Assembly (NCBI RefSeq): GCF_002797895.1
Contig: NZ_PGES01000001.1
Location: forward strand, 620,001-684,000
Source of the DNA: Janthinobacterium sp. 67
GTDB taxonomy: Bacteria; Pseudomonadota; Gammaproteobacteria; Burkholderiales; Burkholderiaceae_D
Length of the DNA: 64,000 nt
Direction of reading: 5' to 3'
The translations under genes were made by a program, and so were the position numbers. Positions 14,024 to 24,833 of this stretch are shown here, in pieces (positions within the stretch are counted from its first letter, which is position 1; each line of letters starts with the position of its first letter). The notes beneath the pieces are model-generated. The model had not been told where the DNA came from and ran no database searches. It saw nothing but the letters and a program-made list of their open reading frames with translations.

Positions 14024-14128
14024 TTGCTTGAATTCTCTTTTAAGCAATGCAGTAAAACAGTGTCTTTAATTTATATAAACACGCGAATCCGGTCGACAAG
14101 GGTGCCTGTATGGTGACTGATCGGATTC
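14024..14128 (+). promoter_or_regulatory. Structured rpsB mRNA leader
   Basis: The predicted 5' leader contains two inverted repeats: TTGCTT/AAGCAA (14024-14029 with 14042-14047) and GAATCCG/CGGATTC (14085-14091 with 14122-14128). The second ends 23 bases before the start codon. In E. coli S2 represses its own mRNA through the leader; that this leader does the same is an inference from position. Confidence 0.4.
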
Positions 14129-14151
14129 CAGACCCAACCCTGGAGTTAATA

Positions 14152-14904
14152 ATGTCCGTAACAATGCGCGAAATGCTGGAAGCCGGTGTCCACTTTGGTC
14201 ACCAAACCCGTTTTTGGAATCCAAAAATGGCACCGTTCATCTTCGGCCATCGCAACAAGATCCACATCATCAACCTGGAAAAAACCATGGCGATGTACCA
14301 GGACGCAATGAAGCACGTGCGTCAACTGGCTGCAAACCGTGGCACCATCCTGATGGTTGGCACCAAGCGTCAAGCTCGCGAAATCATCGCTGCTGAAGCA
14401 CAACGCGCTGGCGTGCCTTTCGTTGATCAACGTTGGTTGGGCGGCATGCTGACCAACTTCAAAACGATCAAAACCTCGATCAAGCGCCTGAAGGACATGG
14501 AAGCGATGGTCGAAGACGGTTCGATCGAGAAGCTGTCGAAAAAAGAAGCGCTGATGTTCTCCCGCGAAATGATCAAGCTGCAAAAATCGATCGGCGGCAT
14601 CAAGGACATGGGCGGCGTTCCTGACGCAATCTTCGTCGTCGACGTCGGCTACCACAAAGGCGCGATCACCGAAGCGGCCAAACTGGGTATCCCGGTCATC
14701 GGCGTTGTCGATACCAACCACTCCCCAGAAGGCGTGAACTTCGTGATCCCAGGTAACGATGACTCCTCGAAAGCCATCATGTTGTACGCTCGCGGTGTTG
14801 CTGACGCAATCATCGAAGGCCGTGCAGCTGCCGGTAACGAAGTTGTTGAAATGGTTAAAGCAGCCGCTGGCGACGAATTCGTCGAAGTAAACGAACAGGC
14901 TTAA
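14152..14904 (+). CDS. rpsB: 30S ribosomal protein S2
   Basis: S2 is a component of the small ribosomal subunit, bound at the neck near S1. The 250-residue protein begins [18 protein letters not shown] and contains typical S2 text such as [31 protein letters not shown] and [14 protein letters not shown]. The ATG at 14152 is preferred over an in-frame start 42 bases upstream because GGAG precedes it by 7 bases and the family begins here. It is followed by an attenuator-like hairpin and tsf, the conserved rpsB-tsf operon. Confidence 0.98.
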   Translation: MSVTMREMLEAGVHFGHQTRFWNPKMAPFIFGHRNKIHIINLEKTMAMYQDAMKHVRQLAANRGTILMVGTKRQAREIIAAEAQRAGVPFVDQRWLGGMLTNFKTIKTSIKRLKDMEAMVEDGSIEKLSKKEALMFSREMIKLQKSIGGIKDMGGVPDAIFVVDVGYHKGAITEAAKLGIPVIGVVDTNHSPEGVNFVIPGNDDSSKAIMLYARGVADAIIEGRAAAGNEVVEMVKAAAGDEFVEVNEQA

Positions 14905-14951
14905 TGGCCAGGCTATCGCAGGATAGCCGTTTGTAAGCACAGCAGTAAGGG

Positions 14952-14983
14952 AAAAGGGGTGGCAGCAGCTCCCCCTTTTTTTT
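14952..14983 (+). terminator. Attenuator between rpsB and tsf
   Basis: AAAAGGGG (14952-14959) pairs with CCCC followed by a run of eight or more T, an intrinsic terminator 48 bases after the rpsB stop. tsf has no separate obvious promoter, so this probably acts as a partial terminator that lowers EF-Ts relative to S2, as the E. coli rpsB-tsf attenuator does. Confidence 0.8.
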
Positions 14984-15062
14984 AACAAAAAAACGATAGT
15001 GACCGCTGGCGAGGCATGCATGCCCGGCCGCGACTATCGACTCACCGAATCAGGAGAAACAC

Positions 15063-15974
15063 ATGGCAGCGATTACAGCAGCGATGGTAGGCGAATTGCG
15101 CGGCAAAACCGACGCACCAATGATGGAATGCAAAAAAGCACTGACCGAAGCCGATGGCGACATGGCGCGTGCGGAAGAGATCCTGCGCGTCAAACTGGGC
15201 GGCAAGGCATCGAAAGCATCGGCACGCATCACCGCTGAAGGCGTCGTGGCAACCTACATCGCCAACGGCGTAGGCGCCCTGGTCGAAGTGAACTCGGAAA
15301 CCGACTTCGTTGCGAAAAACGACGATTTCCTGGCACTGGCCAACAACGCTGCCCGTCTGGTAGCGGAACACAACCCGGCTGACGTCGCTGCCCTGCTGGC
15401 CCTGCCACTCGATGGCAAGACCCTGGAAGACGTGCGCGCCGCCCTGATCGGCAAAATCGGCGAAAACATGACCATCCGCCGCTTCCAGCGTTTCGAAACC
15501 AGCGCCAAGCTGGCATCGTACCTGCACGGCTCGCGCATTGGCGTGATCGTCGAATTCGACGGCGCCGATGAGCAAGTGGGCAAAGACGTGGCCATGCACA
15601 TCGCTGCAATGAAGCCAGTGTCGCTGTCGTCGAACGAAGTTCCAGCGGAACTGATCGAAAAAGAGCGTTCGGTTGCACAACTGAAAGCCGAAGAAGACGC
15701 AGCCAAAGCGGCCGCCGAAGGCAAGCCAGCGCAATCGCCGGAAATCCTGGCCAAGCGCCTGGAAGGTTCCGTACAGAAGTATCTGAAAGAAGTGTCCCTG
15801 CTGAACCAGGCTTTCGTGAAAAACGACAAGCTGTCGGTTGAGCAAATGCTGAAGGCGGCTAACACCACCGTCAAAGGTTTCGCCATGTACGTAGTGGGCG
15901 AGGGCATTGAGAAGAAGCAAGACGACTTCGCAGCAGAAGTCGCAGCACAGATGGCTGCCTCCCAGGGAGCGTAA
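15063..15974 (+). CDS. tsf: Elongation factor Ts
   Basis: EF-Ts is the guanine-nucleotide exchange factor that regenerates EF-Tu-GTP. The 303-residue protein begins with the UBA-like N-terminal domain ([19 protein letters not shown]). The EF-Tu-interacting motif is at about residues 78-83 ([10 protein letters not shown]), and two core subdomains follow. The ATG at 15063 is preceded by AGGAG at good spacing. It is second in the rpsB operon, separated by an attenuator, and ends with its own strong terminator. Confidence 0.98.
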   Translation: MAAITAAMVGELRGKTDAPMMECKKALTEADGDMARAEEILRVKLGGKASKASARITAEGVVATYIANGVGALVEVNSETDFVAKNDDFLALANNAARLVAEHNPADVAALLALPLDGKTLEDVRAALIGKIGENMTIRRFQRFETSAKLASYLHGSRIGVIVEFDGADEQVGKDVAMHIAAMKPVSLSSNEVPAELIEKERSVAQLKAEEDAAKAAAEGKPAQSPEILAKRLEGSVQKYLKEVSLLNQAFVKNDKLSVEQMLKAANTTVKGFAMYVVGEGIEKKQDDFAAEVAAQMAASQGA

Positions 15975-15980
15975 GTAAAG

Positions 15981-16003
15981 CGGGCCGAGAGGCCCGTTTT
16001 TTT
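15981..16003 (+). terminator. Intrinsic terminator after tsf
   Basis: CGGGCC-GAGA-GGCCCG followed by seven T, six bases after the tsf stop. It separates the rpsB-tsf transcript from pyrH. Confidence 0.9.
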
Positions 16004-16122
16004 GGCCCGCCCGCACCCGTCGTGCCGGGCGGCGGCATGGGCAGCTTCCTCCCGCCTATCCGGCGCTGCAAGGCGTTGTGCCATGTCATACTCGAATAAC
16101 CTCATTTATGGAGCCCCAGCTC

Positions 16123-16839
16123 ATGTCAAAACCAGCCTACAAGCGCGTCCTCCTCAAGTTGTCCGGCGAAGCCCTGATGGGCGATGATCCCTACGGCATC
16201 AACCGCGCCACGATCGAGCGCATGGTGGCCGATGTGGCCGAGGTGGCAAAGTTGGGTGTGGAACTGGCAATCGTGATTGGCGGCGGCAATATCTTCCGCG
16301 GCGTCGCGCCCGGCGCGCAAGGCATGGACCGTGCCACCGCCGACTACATGGGCATGCTCGCCACCGTGATGAATGCACTGGCCCTGGCTGACGCCATGCG
16401 TCACGTCGGTATCACGGCGCGCGTCATGTCGGCCATCGGCATCGAACAAGTGGTCGAGCCGTACGTCCGCCCGAAAGCCCTGCAATACCTGGAAGAAGGT
16501 AAAGTGGTCGTCTTCGCCGCCGGTACCGGCAACCCGTTCTTCACCACCGACACGGCAGCGGCCCTGCGCGGTTCCGAGATCAGCGCCGAGATCGTCCTGA
16601 AGGCCACCAAGGTCGACGGCGTCTACACGGCCGATCCGAAGAAGGATCCGAACGCCACTCTGTTCAACACGATCACGTTCGACGACGCCATCGCCAAGCA
16701 CCTGCAAGTGATGGATGCCACGGCATTCGCCCTGTGCCGCGACCAGAAACTGCCGATCAAGGTGTTTTCGATCACCAAGCCAGGCGCGCTGATGCGCGTC
16801 ATCATGGGCGAAGATGAAGGCACGCTGGTCCACGTCTAA
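16123..16839 (+). CDS. pyrH: Uridylate kinase
   Basis: UMP kinase phosphorylates UMP to UDP in pyrimidine nucleotide synthesis and belongs to the amino-acid-kinase fold family. The 238-residue protein has the N-terminal KLSGEALMG motif, [10 protein letters not shown], and the C-terminal [13 protein letters not shown] segment of the nucleotide site. The ATG at 16123 is chosen over one 45 bases upstream because GGAG lies 9 bases before it and the family begins at [12 protein letters not shown]. The gene lies between tsf and frr as in most proteobacteria. Its 3' flank carries the first copy of the structured repeat described below. Confidence 0.97.
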   Translation: MSKPAYKRVLLKLSGEALMGDDPYGINRATIERMVADVAEVAKLGVELAIVIGGGNIFRGVAPGAQGMDRATADYMGMLATVMNALALADAMRHVGITARVMSAIGIEQVVEPYVRPKALQYLEEGKVVVFAAGTGNPFFTTDTAAALRGSEISAEIVLKATKVDGVYTADPKKDPNATLFNTITFDDAIAKHLQVMDATAFALCRDQKLPIKVFSITKPGALMRVIMGEDEGTLVHV

Positions 16840-16880
16840 ATTAGTATTGGTAGTCATTTCAAGATTTATTATCATTAACA

Positions 16881-16995
16881 GCGCCTGACAAAACCGTCGC
16901 GAGCGGAAGGGAGAGGTGGCCGAGAGGCGCAACCGTACCGAGGTACGGTGAGCATCGCAGGCCGCCTATGCCGACGCGCAGCAGGTTTTGACAGG
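16881..16995 (+). repeat. Structured intergenic element, copy A (pyrH-frr)
   Basis: A 115-base element is bounded by arms that pair 14 of 15 (GCGCCTGACAAAACC with GGTTTTGACAGGCGC). Inside, GGTGGCC (16916-16922) pairs with GGCCGCC (16959-16965) and encloses a hairpin CCGTAC-CGAG-GTACGG (16933-16948). Sequence blocks CCGTCGCGAGCGGA, GAGCATCG and GCGCAGCAGG recur in copy B at 24834-24962. It lies in the intercistronic mRNA between pyrH and frr and ends about 20 bases before the frr start. I do not recognise a named family; a structured RNA or a repeat dispersed through transcribed gaps are the alternatives. Confidence 0.75.
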
Positions 16996-17015
16996 CGCCA
17001 CCACAGGAGAGCAGC

Positions 17016-17576
17016 ATGTCCTTAGCTGACGTTAAAAAGAACGCCCAGGAACGTATGACGAAATCGCTGGAAACACTGCGGGCCGACCTGGCCAAAGTGC
17101 GTACCGGCCGCGCCCATACGGGTATCCTGGATCACGTGATGGTCGAATACTACGGTTCGCCGACGGCGCTGACCCAGGTCGCCAACGTGACCCTGATTGA
17201 CGCGCGCACCATCGGTGTGCAGCCGTACGAAAAGAAGATGGCTTCGACCATCGAAAAAGCCATCCGCGACGCCGATCTGGGCTTGAACCCATCGGCACAG
17301 GGTGACCTGATCCGCGTTCCGACGCCGCCGCTGACGGAAGAGCGCCGCAAGGAAATGGTCAAGCTGGTCAAGAGCGAAGCGGAAGACGCGAAGATTGCCG
17401 TGCGTAACATTCGCCGCGATGCGAATGAGTCGCTGAAGAAACTGGTCAAGGAAAAAGCCTGCTCCGAGGACGACGAGCGCCGCTCGTCGGAAGAAGTGCA
17501 GAAGCTGACGGACAAGTTTATTGCCGACATCGACAAGATGGTTGTCGACAAAGAAAAAGAAGTGCTGACGGTCTAG
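17016..17576 (+). CDS. frr: Ribosome recycling factor
   Basis: RRF, with EF-G, splits ribosomes after termination. The 186-residue length is standard, and the protein shows family text such as [42 protein letters not shown] and the conserved C-terminal helix of the three-helix bundle. The ATG at 17016 has ACAGGAGA just upstream. It follows pyrH across the structured repeat and precedes uppS. Confidence 0.98.
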   Translation: MSLADVKKNAQERMTKSLETLRADLAKVRTGRAHTGILDHVMVEYYGSPTALTQVANVTLIDARTIGVQPYEKKMASTIEKAIRDADLGLNPSAQGDLIRVPTPPLTEERRKEMVKLVKSEAEDAKIAVRNIRRDANESLKKLVKEKACSEDDERRSSEEVQKLTDKFIADIDKMVVDKEKEVLTV

Positions 17577-17594
17577 TTTTCAGTGCTTTTGACG

Positions 17595-17625
17595 CTGCCC
17601 GGGAAAGCATGGCTTTTCCGGGCAG
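17595..17625 (+). terminator. Strong hairpin between frr and uppS
   Basis: A 14-base-pair stem (CTGCCCGGGAAAGC with GCTTTTCCGGGCAG, one G-T pair) and a three-base loop lie 18 bases after the frr stop. No T-run follows, so it may be an mRNA-stabilising or partial termination hairpin rather than a full terminator. Confidence 0.5.
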
Positions 17626-17675
17626 TGCTATTTGGCGCATAATAGTTATCTTTTATTTTTGGTATTCGTGTTTTC

Positions 17676-18443
17676 ATGATCTATTCGAGTTCGACAACGG
17701 CAGTACCTGAGGTGGGCACGGTGCCGCGCCATGTGGCAATCATTATGGATGGCAATGGCCGCTGGGCAACCAAGCGCGTCCTGCCGCGCGTGGCTGGCCA
17801 CGTCAAGGGCGCGGACGCCGTGCGCCGTGTCGTCGAGACCTGTCTCGATCGGGGCGTTGAATACCTGACCCTGTTTGCCTTCAGTTCGGAAAACTGGCGC
17901 CGCCCGGAAGAAGAAGTGTCGATGCTGATGCGCCTGTTCGTCACGATGCTGGAACGCGAAGTGGTCAAGATGCATGCGAACGATATCCGCCTGAAGGTCG
18001 TGGGCGACCTGTCGCGGTTCAACGAGCAGCTGCAGACGCTGATCGCCAACGCGGAGCGCAAGACGGCCAACAATACGCGCCTGACGGTGTCCATCTGCGC
18101 CAATTACGGTGGCCGCTGGGACATCATGCAAGCAGTCAACAAAATGACGGCCGAGGCTGCCGCCGATGGCCAGCCTGCCGCTCACGCCTACACGGAAGAG
18201 CAACTGGCGCCGCACCTGGCCATGGCCTACGCGCCCGAGCCCGACCTGTTCATCCGCACGGGCGGCGAGCAGCGCATTTCCAATTTCCTGCTGTGGCAAC
18301 TGGCGTACACCGAGCTGTTTTTTACCGAGACTTTCTGGCCCGACTTCAATGACGAGTGCCTCGACGCGGCAATCGCGTCTTACCAGCAGCGCGAACGGCG
18401 CTTTGGCCGTACCAGCGCGCAATTAACTGAAAAGACAAACTGA
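17676..18443 (+). CDS. uppS: Undecaprenyl diphosphate synthase
   Basis: UppS condenses eight isopentenyl units onto farnesyl diphosphate to make the C55 lipid carrier for peptidoglycan and O-antigen. The 255-residue protein has the MDGNGRWA motif with catalytic D25, followed by [11 protein letters not shown] and the [16 protein letters not shown] segment near the C-terminus. The ATG at 17676 has no evident Shine-Dalgarno sequence; it is kept because the conserved domain begins about 18 codons later. The stop overlaps the cdsA start (TGATG), so the two are translationally coupled. Confidence 0.97.
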   Translation: MIYSSSTTAVPEVGTVPRHVAIIMDGNGRWATKRVLPRVAGHVKGADAVRRVVETCLDRGVEYLTLFAFSSENWRRPEEEVSMLMRLFVTMLEREVVKMHANDIRLKVVGDLSRFNEQLQTLIANAERKTANNTRLTVSICANYGGRWDIMQAVNKMTAEAAADGQPAAHAYTEEQLAPHLAMAYAPEPDLFIRTGGEQRISNFLLWQLAYTELFFTETFWPDFNDECLDAAIASYQQRERRFGRTSAQLTEKTN

Positions 18444-19276
18444 TGCTGAAAACACGGATAATCACCGCCCTGGTCCTTCTGGCGGTCTTGCTGCCGGTTC
18501 TGTATCTGAATTATTTCCCCGCCTTCGCCGTGATCGCCACGGCGTTCTTCGGCGCCGCTGTATGGGAAAGCTTCCGCATCTTCAAAAATCGCCAGGCGCT
18601 GCCGATCGCCGCCGTCTGGACTGCCGCCTTCGCCTATACGTTCTTTGTCGGTAACGGCATGGCGCAGCTCAATTTCTGGTTCGCCCTGTGCGTGGCCATC
18701 TGGCTGATCCGCTTCGTGCCCTCGCTGGCGACGGGTTTGCCGCCCACCGAAGGCCTGGGCAATACCTTGCTCAGCCTGGTGTACCCGGTGACCATCGTCG
18801 GCTGCTTCGTTGCCATCATCGCCCTGTTCCTGCATAGCCCTTTGTACCTGCTGTCCGTCATGGCTCTCGTGTGGATCGCCGATATCGGCGCCTATTTCTC
18901 GGGCAAGGCTTTCGGCAAGCGCAAGCTGGCGCCAAGTATTTCTCCAGGTAAATCTTGGGAAGGCGCCATCGGCGGCGGCATCGCCGTGCTGCTCATTTCC
19001 GCCATCACCATCGTGGCCGCGCCATCGCTGCCGGTCTTGCAAGACACCTTCGCCGTGCAGCTGCAATTGCGCCGCGGCTGGCTCGTGGCCTTGCTGGTGC
19101 TGTTGCTGGTCGTTGCCGCTAGCATCGTCGGCGACCTGTTCGAATCCCAATTGAAGCGCCGCGCCGGCATCAAGGACAGCAGCAGCCTGCTGCCTGGCCA
19201 TGGCGGCGTACTTGACCGTATCGATGCCTTGATCCCGGTCCTGCCATTTGCCGCCCTCGTGGCCAGCTGGCTTTAA
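18443..19276 (+). CDS. cdsA: Phosphatidate cytidylyltransferase
   Basis: CdsA makes CDP-diacylglycerol, the precursor of all phospholipids, in the inner membrane. The 277-residue protein is rich in hydrophobic segments (about seven to eight) and carries the family signature near its C-terminus, [20 protein letters not shown] continuing into [10 protein letters not shown]. It overlaps uppS by one base and is followed after 8 bases by dxr, the standard uppS-cdsA-dxr-rseP order. Confidence 0.97.
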   Translation: MLKTRIITALVLLAVLLPVLYLNYFPAFAVIATAFFGAAVWESFRIFKNRQALPIAAVWTAAFAYTFFVGNGMAQLNFWFALCVAIWLIRFVPSLATGLPPTEGLGNTLLSLVYPVTIVGCFVAIIALFLHSPLYLLSVMALVWIADIGAYFSGKAFGKRKLAPSISPGKSWEGAIGGGIAVLLISAITIVAAPSLPVLQDTFAVQLQLRRGWLVALLVLLLVVAASIVGDLFESQLKRRAGIKDSSSLLPGHGGVLDRIDALIPVLPFAALVASWL

Positions 19277-19284
19277 GGAAACTC

Positions 19285-20469
19285 ATGCAATACATCACCA
19301 TCCTTGGCGCGACCGGCTCGATCGGCGTGTCCACCCTGGACGTGCTCGCGCGTCATCCCGAGCAATACAGCGTGTATGCGCTGAGCGCGCACAGCCGCGT
19401 AGCCGAACTGGCTGCCCAGTGCCTGCAGTTCCGTCCCCGGCGCGCCGTCGTCGGCACGGCGGACGCCGCCCTTGAACTGACGCGCTTGCTGCGCGGGCAG
19501 GGCGTCGATACGCAAGTCGAGTACGGCGTGGAGGCCCTGTGCGCCATCGCCAGCGCGCCGCAAGTGACGGGCGTGATGGCGGCCATCGTCGGTGCGGCCG
19601 GCCTGGCGCCTACCCTGGCGGCGGCGCGTGCTGGCAAGAAAGTATTGCTGGCCAATAAAGAAGCGCTGGTCATGTCCGGCCAGCTGTTCATCGATGCCGT
19701 GCATGACAACGGCGCCGTGCTGCTGCCGATCGACAGCGAACACAACGCCATTTTCCAATGCATGCCGCACGCCCATGGCCGCGTGCCTGGCGCCGCGGGC
19801 GTGGCGAAAATCGTGCTGACGGCATCCGGCGGCCCCTTCCTCACGCGCGACGTCGAGACGCTCGACGCGGTTACGCCGGACCAGGCGTGCAAGCATCCGA
19901 CCTGGGCCATGGGCCGCAAGATTTCCGTCGATTCGGCCACCATGATGAACAAGGGCCTGGAAGTGATCGAGGCGCACTGGCTGTTCGGTGCGCCAGCCGA
20001 CCAGATCGAAGTGCTGATCCATCCGCAAAGCGTGATCCATTCGATGGTGTCGTACATCGACGGTTCCGTGCTGGCCCAGCTGGGCAATCCGGACATGCGC
20101 ACGCCCATCGCCCATGCGCTGGCGTATCCGCAGCGCATCGCTTCCGGCGTGGCGCAGCTGGACCTGGCGCAAGTGGCGACCCTGCAGTTCGAGCGTCCCG
20201 ATTTCCGCCGTTTCCCTTGCCTGGCGCTGGCGTTTGACGCCTTGCGCGCGGGCGGCACGGCGCCGGCCCTGCTGAACGCGGCCAATGAAGTGGCCGTGCA
20301 GGCATTTCTTGACGAACGGATCGGCTTCCGCCAGATCGACCGGGTCATCGCCCACGTGATCGAGACGGTGCCGCATGGCGCCGCATCGAGCATCGAAGCC
20401 GTGCTGGAGCAGGACCGCCTGGCCAGGGCGGCCGCGCAAGCGTATATCGCCCAAAGGCTGGCTGCATGA
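19285..20469 (+). CDS. dxr: 1-deoxy-D-xylulose-5-phosphate reductoisomerase
   Basis: Dxr catalyses the committed step of the methylerythritol phosphate pathway (DXP to MEP, NADPH-dependent), supplying isoprenoid units that UppS uses. The 394-residue protein has the NADPH-binding [13 protein letters not shown] at residues 7-19, [11 protein letters not shown], the metal-binding [11 protein letters not shown] and the TASGGPF motif. AAGGAA precedes the start. The stop overlaps the rseP start by 4 bases (ATGA). Confidence 0.98.
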   Translation: MQYITILGATGSIGVSTLDVLARHPEQYSVYALSAHSRVAELAAQCLQFRPRRAVVGTADAALELTRLLRGQGVDTQVEYGVEALCAIASAPQVTGVMAAIVGAAGLAPTLAAARAGKKVLLANKEALVMSGQLFIDAVHDNGAVLLPIDSEHNAIFQCMPHAHGRVPGAAGVAKIVLTASGGPFLTRDVETLDAVTPDQACKHPTWAMGRKISVDSATMMNKGLEVIEAHWLFGAPADQIEVLIHPQSVIHSMVSYIDGSVLAQLGNPDMRTPIAHALAYPQRIASGVAQLDLAQVATLQFERPDFRRFPCLALAFDALRAGGTAPALLNAANEVAVQAFLDERIGFRQIDRVIAHVIETVPHGAASSIEAVLEQDRLARAAAQAYIAQRLAA

Positions 20470-21827
20470 CGCTCATCACCACTTTATTGGCCTTTATCGT
20501 CGCGCTCGGTTCACTGATTACCTTGCACGAACTGGGCCACTATCTGGTGGCGCGCTGGTGCGGCGTGAAAGTGCTGCGTTTCTCGATCGGCATGGGAAAA
20601 GTGGTGTATTCGCGCAAATTCGGCAAGGATCAGACGGAATGGGCGATTTCCGCGCTGCCGCTGGGCGGCTATGTGAGCATGCTCGACAGCCGCGCACAAG
20701 ACCTCAGCGGCTTGCCGGAAAGCGAATTGCGCCGCGAATTCACGCGCCAGAGCGTGTGGCGCCGCATCGCCATCGTGGCCGCCGGCCCGCTGGCCAATTT
20801 TCTCGTCGCCATCGTGCTGTACGCGGGCTTGTTCATGCATGGCATCGAAGAGCCGTCGAGTAAACTCGGCCCCGTTGCCGAGCAGACGCCAGCCTACATG
20901 GCGGGCTTGCGCAGCGGCGACACGGTTGAAGCCGTCAATGGCAAGGCCGTGTCCAGCTGGTCCGAGCTGCGCTGGGAATTGATCCAGGCGACTCTCGACA
21001 AGCAGCCGGCGCGCATCGAAGTGCGCCGGCCCGACCGTGGCCAGCAGGAAGCGACCTTGCCGACGGCCAGCCTGACGGAAGCGGACCTGGAAGGCGACGT
21101 GCTGGGCAAGCTGGGCCTGACCCTGGCCCGTTCCGCGCCCACGCTGATGGAAATCATGCCCGATGGCGCCGCCGCGCGCGCCGGCCTGCAGAAGAACGAC
21201 CAGATCCTCGCCATCGACGAACAGCCCGTGCACGACGTGGCGGCCGTCATCGCCACCCTGAGCCAGGCGCCGGGCAAGACCTTGCAATTGCAGCTCCTGC
21301 GCCAGGGCCAGGGCCTGACCCTGTCCATAACGCCGGACGCCGTGCCGGGCGCCGGGGCGGAGGGAGCTGTAACAGTTGGTAAGATACAGGCAAAGCTGGG
21401 ACAGGTGCCGGATATGATCACCGTGGCATCGGGACCGTTCTCTGCCGTGGGCAAGGCGTCTGCCAAGGTCTGGGATACCAGTGTCATGAGCCTGAAAATG
21501 CTGGGCAAAATGATCACCGGCCAGGTGTCGCTGAAGAATGTGACGGGACCGATTACCATTGCCGATTACGCGGGCCAGACGGCGCGCATCGGCCTGGTAA
21601 GCTACCTGAGCTTCATTGCCTTCATCAGTATCAGTCTGGGCGTGATGAATTTGCTACCCATTCCTGTTCTGGATGGCGGGCATTTGCTGTATTATTCGCT
21701 GGAAGTTTTGACCGGACGCCCCTTGCCGGAGCGCGTAGGCGAGATTGCCCAGCGCCTGGGGATCGGTTTGTTGCTGACCTTGATGGTGCTTGCCGTCTTT
21801 AATGACGTGTTGCGATTGCTGAATTAG
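20466..21827 (+). CDS. rseP: Site-2 zinc metalloprotease RseP
   Basis: RseP is an inner-membrane protease that cleaves anti-sigma factors such as RseA within the membrane, releasing the envelope-stress sigma factor, and clears signal-peptide remnants. The 453-residue protein has the zinc motif HELGH (residues 21-25) in the first membrane segment and a PDZ region split into two domains (about 115-310). The third zinc ligand is in [13 protein letters not shown] near the C-terminus. It is coupled to dxr and precedes bamA, which links outer-membrane stress sensing to assembly. Confidence 0.96.
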   Translation: MTLITTLLAFIVALGSLITLHELGHYLVARWCGVKVLRFSIGMGKVVYSRKFGKDQTEWAISALPLGGYVSMLDSRAQDLSGLPESELRREFTRQSVWRRIAIVAAGPLANFLVAIVLYAGLFMHGIEEPSSKLGPVAEQTPAYMAGLRSGDTVEAVNGKAVSSWSELRWELIQATLDKQPARIEVRRPDRGQQEATLPTASLTEADLEGDVLGKLGLTLARSAPTLMEIMPDGAAARAGLQKNDQILAIDEQPVHDVAAVIATLSQAPGKTLQLQLLRQGQGLTLSITPDAVPGAGAEGAVTVGKIQAKLGQVPDMITVASGPFSAVGKASAKVWDTSVMSLKMLGKMITGQVSLKNVTGPITIADYAGQTARIGLVSYLSFIAFISISLGVMNLLPIPVLDGGHLLYYSLEVLTGRPLPERVGEIAQRLGIGLLLTLMVLAVFNDVLRLLN

Positions 21828-21910
21828 GGCGGTGGTTGATGCCATTGCGTGAGTCGCACAAGCAATCTTTTGTGTATGTTGTCCATTGATTTACCCATTG
21901 AATAACCCCA

Positions 21911-24247
21911 ATGAAATTACATTCTGCTCGTTTTGCCTTGCCTTCCTTTCGCCGCAGCCTGATCGGCGCCGCCGTCATGGCCTTCTGTTCCGGCCATGCC
22001 CTGGCCGTCCAGCCATTTACTGTCAAGGATATCCGGGTCGAAGGGATCCAGCGTACTGAAGCGGGCACCGTGTTTGCCTACCTGCCTGTGCGCGTCGGCG
22101 AAACGTTCTCGGACGAGAAGAGCGTTGCCGCCATCAAGGCCCTGTATGCGACGGGCATGTTCAAGGATGTGCGCCTGGAAGCCGATGGCGACGTGCTGGT
22201 GGTGCTGGTCGAGGAACGTCCGGCCATCGCGAGCGTGGAATTTACCGGTACCAAGGAATTTGAAAAAGACGTGCTGGTCAAGGCACTCAAGGAAATCGGC
22301 GTCGGCGAAGCCAAGATTTTCGACAAGGCCTCCGTCGACCGCGCGGAACAGGAACTCAAGCGCCAGTACCTGTCGCATGGCCTGTACGGCGTGAAGATCA
22401 CCACCACCGTCACGCCGATCGAGCGCAACCGCGTCAACGTGGTGTTCGCCGTCGACGAGGGCGACGTGGCCCGCATCAAGCAGATCAACATCGTCGGCAA
22501 CAAGGCGTTCAGCGACAAGGAACTGCGCGAACAGCTGGCCCTGAACACGGGCGGCTGGTTCAGCTGGTACACCAAGGCCGACCAGTATTCGAAGACCAAG
22601 CTGACGGGCGACATCGAGGCGCTCAAGTCCTATTACCTGGACCGCGGCTATATCGAGATGCAGGTCGACTCGACGCAAGTGTCGATCACGCCCGATAAAA
22701 AAGATATCTACCTGACGATCAACATCACCGAAGGCGAGAAGTACAAGATCGCCGGCACCAAGTTCGAAGGCGAGATGTTCGGCCGCGAAGAAGAACTCAA
22801 AGCGCTGAACCTGATGCGCGAAGGCGACATCTACTCGGGCGCGCGCCTGACGGCGACCAACAAGCGCATTCAGGACCGCCTGGCCACGTTCGGCTATGCG
22901 TTCGCCAACGTCAACGCGAATCCCGAGATCAACCGCGAAAAGCATGAAGTGGGCTTCACCTTCTTCATCGATCCGGGCAAGCGCGTGTACGTGCGCCACA
23001 TGAATATCGCCGGCAATACCACCACGCGCGATGAAGTCATCCGCCGCGAATTCCGCCAGTTCGAATCGTCCTGGTACGACAGCAACAAGATCAAGCTGTC
23101 GCGCGACCGTGTCGACCGCCTCGGCTACTTCAAGGACGTGACCATCGACACGCCGGAAGCGCAGGGCACGACCGACCAGGTGGACGTCAACGTGACGGTG
23201 GTGGAAAAGCCAACCGGTAACTTCCTGATCGGCGGCGCGTTCTCGCAATCGGAGAAGTTCACCCTGTCGGCATCGATTTCGCAAGCCAACTTCGCCGGTA
23301 GCGGCAATACGGTCGGCATCGAACTCAATACCAGCCATTACAGCCGCACGATCGCGTTTTCGCAGACCAATCCGTATTTCACGGACGATGGCATTTCGCG
23401 CAGCTTTGAAGTCTACCTGCGTACGACGGAACCGCCGGCGCTGAACATCGGCAGCTACAAGATCAAGCAGACCGGTGGCCGCGTCAGTTTCGGCGTGCCG
23501 TTCTCGGAAGTCGACACCGTCTTCTTCGGTATCGGCGCCGAGCGTTCGCGCATCGAAACCGACATCACCAGCCCGATCCGCTTCAAACAGTACGTGATCG
23601 ACAATGGCGGCCCGTCCGATGGTATCGGTTCGGCCACGACGAATTCCATCCCGCTGACGGCGGCATGGCAGCGCGACAGCCGCGACAGCGCCCTGACGCC
23701 ATCGATCGGCCGCTACCAGCGCGTCAACCTGGAGGCTGACCTGATCGGCGACCAGAAATACTTCCGTGCCATTTATGAGCACCAGTATTTCCGTCCGCTG
23801 TTCAGCAAGGTCACCCTGGCGCTGAAGGGCGAGATCGATTACGGTCACGGCATCGGCAAGCACGTGTATCCGGTCTTCAAGAACTTCTACGGCGGCGGTA
23901 TCGGTTCGGTGCGCGGCTACCTGAGTTCCTCGCTGGGCGCGGTCGAACCGAGCACCAACGATGCCCTGGGCGGCGCTTCGCGCCTGATCGGTAACGCGGA
24001 ACTGCAGATGCCATTCCCCGGTTCGGGCAATGACCGCAGCTTGCGCTGGTTCGGTTTCCTCGACGGCGGCCAGGTCTACCAGGAAGGCGAAAAAATGCGG
24101 ATCTCGCAATTGCGCTATTCTGCTGGCTTGGGCATCAGCTGGATTTCACCGGTGGGCCCGCTCAAGCTGAGCTACGCCAAGCCGCTGAACGCCAAGCCGA
24201 CGGACCGCCTGGAGCGCTTCCAGTTCCAGATGGGTACCGGTTTCTGA
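21911..24247 (+). CDS. bamA: Outer membrane protein assembly factor BamA
   Basis: BamA is the central pore of the machine that inserts beta-barrel proteins into the outer membrane. The 778-residue precursor has a signal peptide cleaved after AMAFCSGHALA-like text (around residue 32). Five POTRA domains follow (about 33-430), then a 16-strand barrel ending in the C-terminal phenylalanine (QFQMGTGF) expected of a Bam substrate. The barrel contains the conserved GSVRGY motif of the Omp85 family. It lies between rseP and skp as in most betaproteobacteria. No strong ribosome site is visible before the ATG at 21911. Confidence 0.97.
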   Translation: MKLHSARFALPSFRRSLIGAAVMAFCSGHALAVQPFTVKDIRVEGIQRTEAGTVFAYLPVRVGETFSDEKSVAAIKALYATGMFKDVRLEADGDVLVVLVEERPAIASVEFTGTKEFEKDVLVKALKEIGVGEAKIFDKASVDRAEQELKRQYLSHGLYGVKITTTVTPIERNRVNVVFAVDEGDVARIKQINIVGNKAFSDKELREQLALNTGGWFSWYTKADQYSKTKLTGDIEALKSYYLDRGYIEMQVDSTQVSITPDKKDIYLTINITEGEKYKIAGTKFEGEMFGREEELKALNLMREGDIYSGARLTATNKRIQDRLATFGYAFANVNANPEINREKHEVGFTFFIDPGKRVYVRHMNIAGNTTTRDEVIRREFRQFESSWYDSNKIKLSRDRVDRLGYFKDVTIDTPEAQGTTDQVDVNVTVVEKPTGNFLIGGAFSQSEKFTLSASISQANFAGSGNTVGIELNTSHYSRTIAFSQTNPYFTDDGISRSFEVYLRTTEPPALNIGSYKIKQTGGRVSFGVPFSEVDTVFFGIGAERSRIETDITSPIRFKQYVIDNGGPSDGIGSATTNSIPLTAAWQRDSRDSALTPSIGRYQRVNLEADLIGDQKYFRAIYEHQYFRPLFSKVTLALKGEIDYGHGIGKHVYPVFKNFYGGGIGSVRGYLSSSLGAVEPSTNDALGGASRLIGNAELQMPFPGSGNDRSLRWFGFLDGGQVYQEGEKMRISQLRYSAGLGISWISPVGPLKLSYAKPLNAKPTDRLERFQFQMGTGF

Positions 24248-24299
24248 CCGGACCCTCTGAACCGGGGCGACAGCTTTCACTTTTTGACCATGGAGTATC

Positions 24300-24818
24300 A
24301 TGAACACCGCATCCGCTACCCTGCCCAAGACCCTTGCCGTGATCGCATTGTGCTGGAGTTCGCTGTTGCCGGTGCAGGCGCAGGCTCAGGAGTCGAAGAT
24401 CGCCTGGATCAGCAGCGAACGTATTTATAACGAATCGAGGCTGGCCAAGCTGGCCAGCGCCAAGCTGGCCGAAGAGTTCCGCTCGCGGGAAAAAGCCGTG
24501 CAGGAACTGGCTGCCCGCTTCAAGGTGGCCAACGAAGCGCTGGAAAAGGACATGCCGACCCTGAGCGAGGCGGAGCGCGCCAAGCGCCAGCGCGAGTTTT
24601 TCGAGCTGGACAAGGAACTGCAACGCCGCCAGCGCGAATTCCGTGAAGACCTGAGCCAGCGCACGAACGAAGAGCGCAGCGCCATCGCGGAAAAAGCCAA
24701 CACCATCATCCAGCAGATGGCGCATATCGAGGGATATGACATCGTGCTGCAGGAAGCCCTGTGGGCCAGCCCGCGCATCGACATTACCGACAAGGTCTTG
24801 AAGGCGCTGGACAAGTAA
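24300..24818 (+). CDS. skp: Periplasmic chaperone Skp (OmpH family)
   Basis: Skp is a trimeric periplasmic chaperone that carries unfolded outer-membrane proteins to the BAM complex. The 172-residue precursor has a signal peptide ending near VQAQAQ (residues about 25-30), then a highly charged helical region rich in Lys, Glu, Arg and Ala that forms the tentacles. GGAG lies six bases before the ATG. It directly follows bamA, and a structured repeat separates it from lpxD. Confidence 0.92.
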   Translation: MNTASATLPKTLAVIALCWSSLLPVQAQAQESKIAWISSERIYNESRLAKLASAKLAEEFRSREKAVQELAARFKVANEALEKDMPTLSEAERAKRQREFFELDKELQRRQREFREDLSQRTNEERSAIAEKANTIIQQMAHIEGYDIVLQEALWASPRIDITDKVLKALDK

Positions 24819-24833
24819 CAGCAACGGTTTTAA

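Noticed and set aside
21917..24109. 730-codon open frame on the minus strand
   Set aside because: Antisense to bamA, without recognisable domains.
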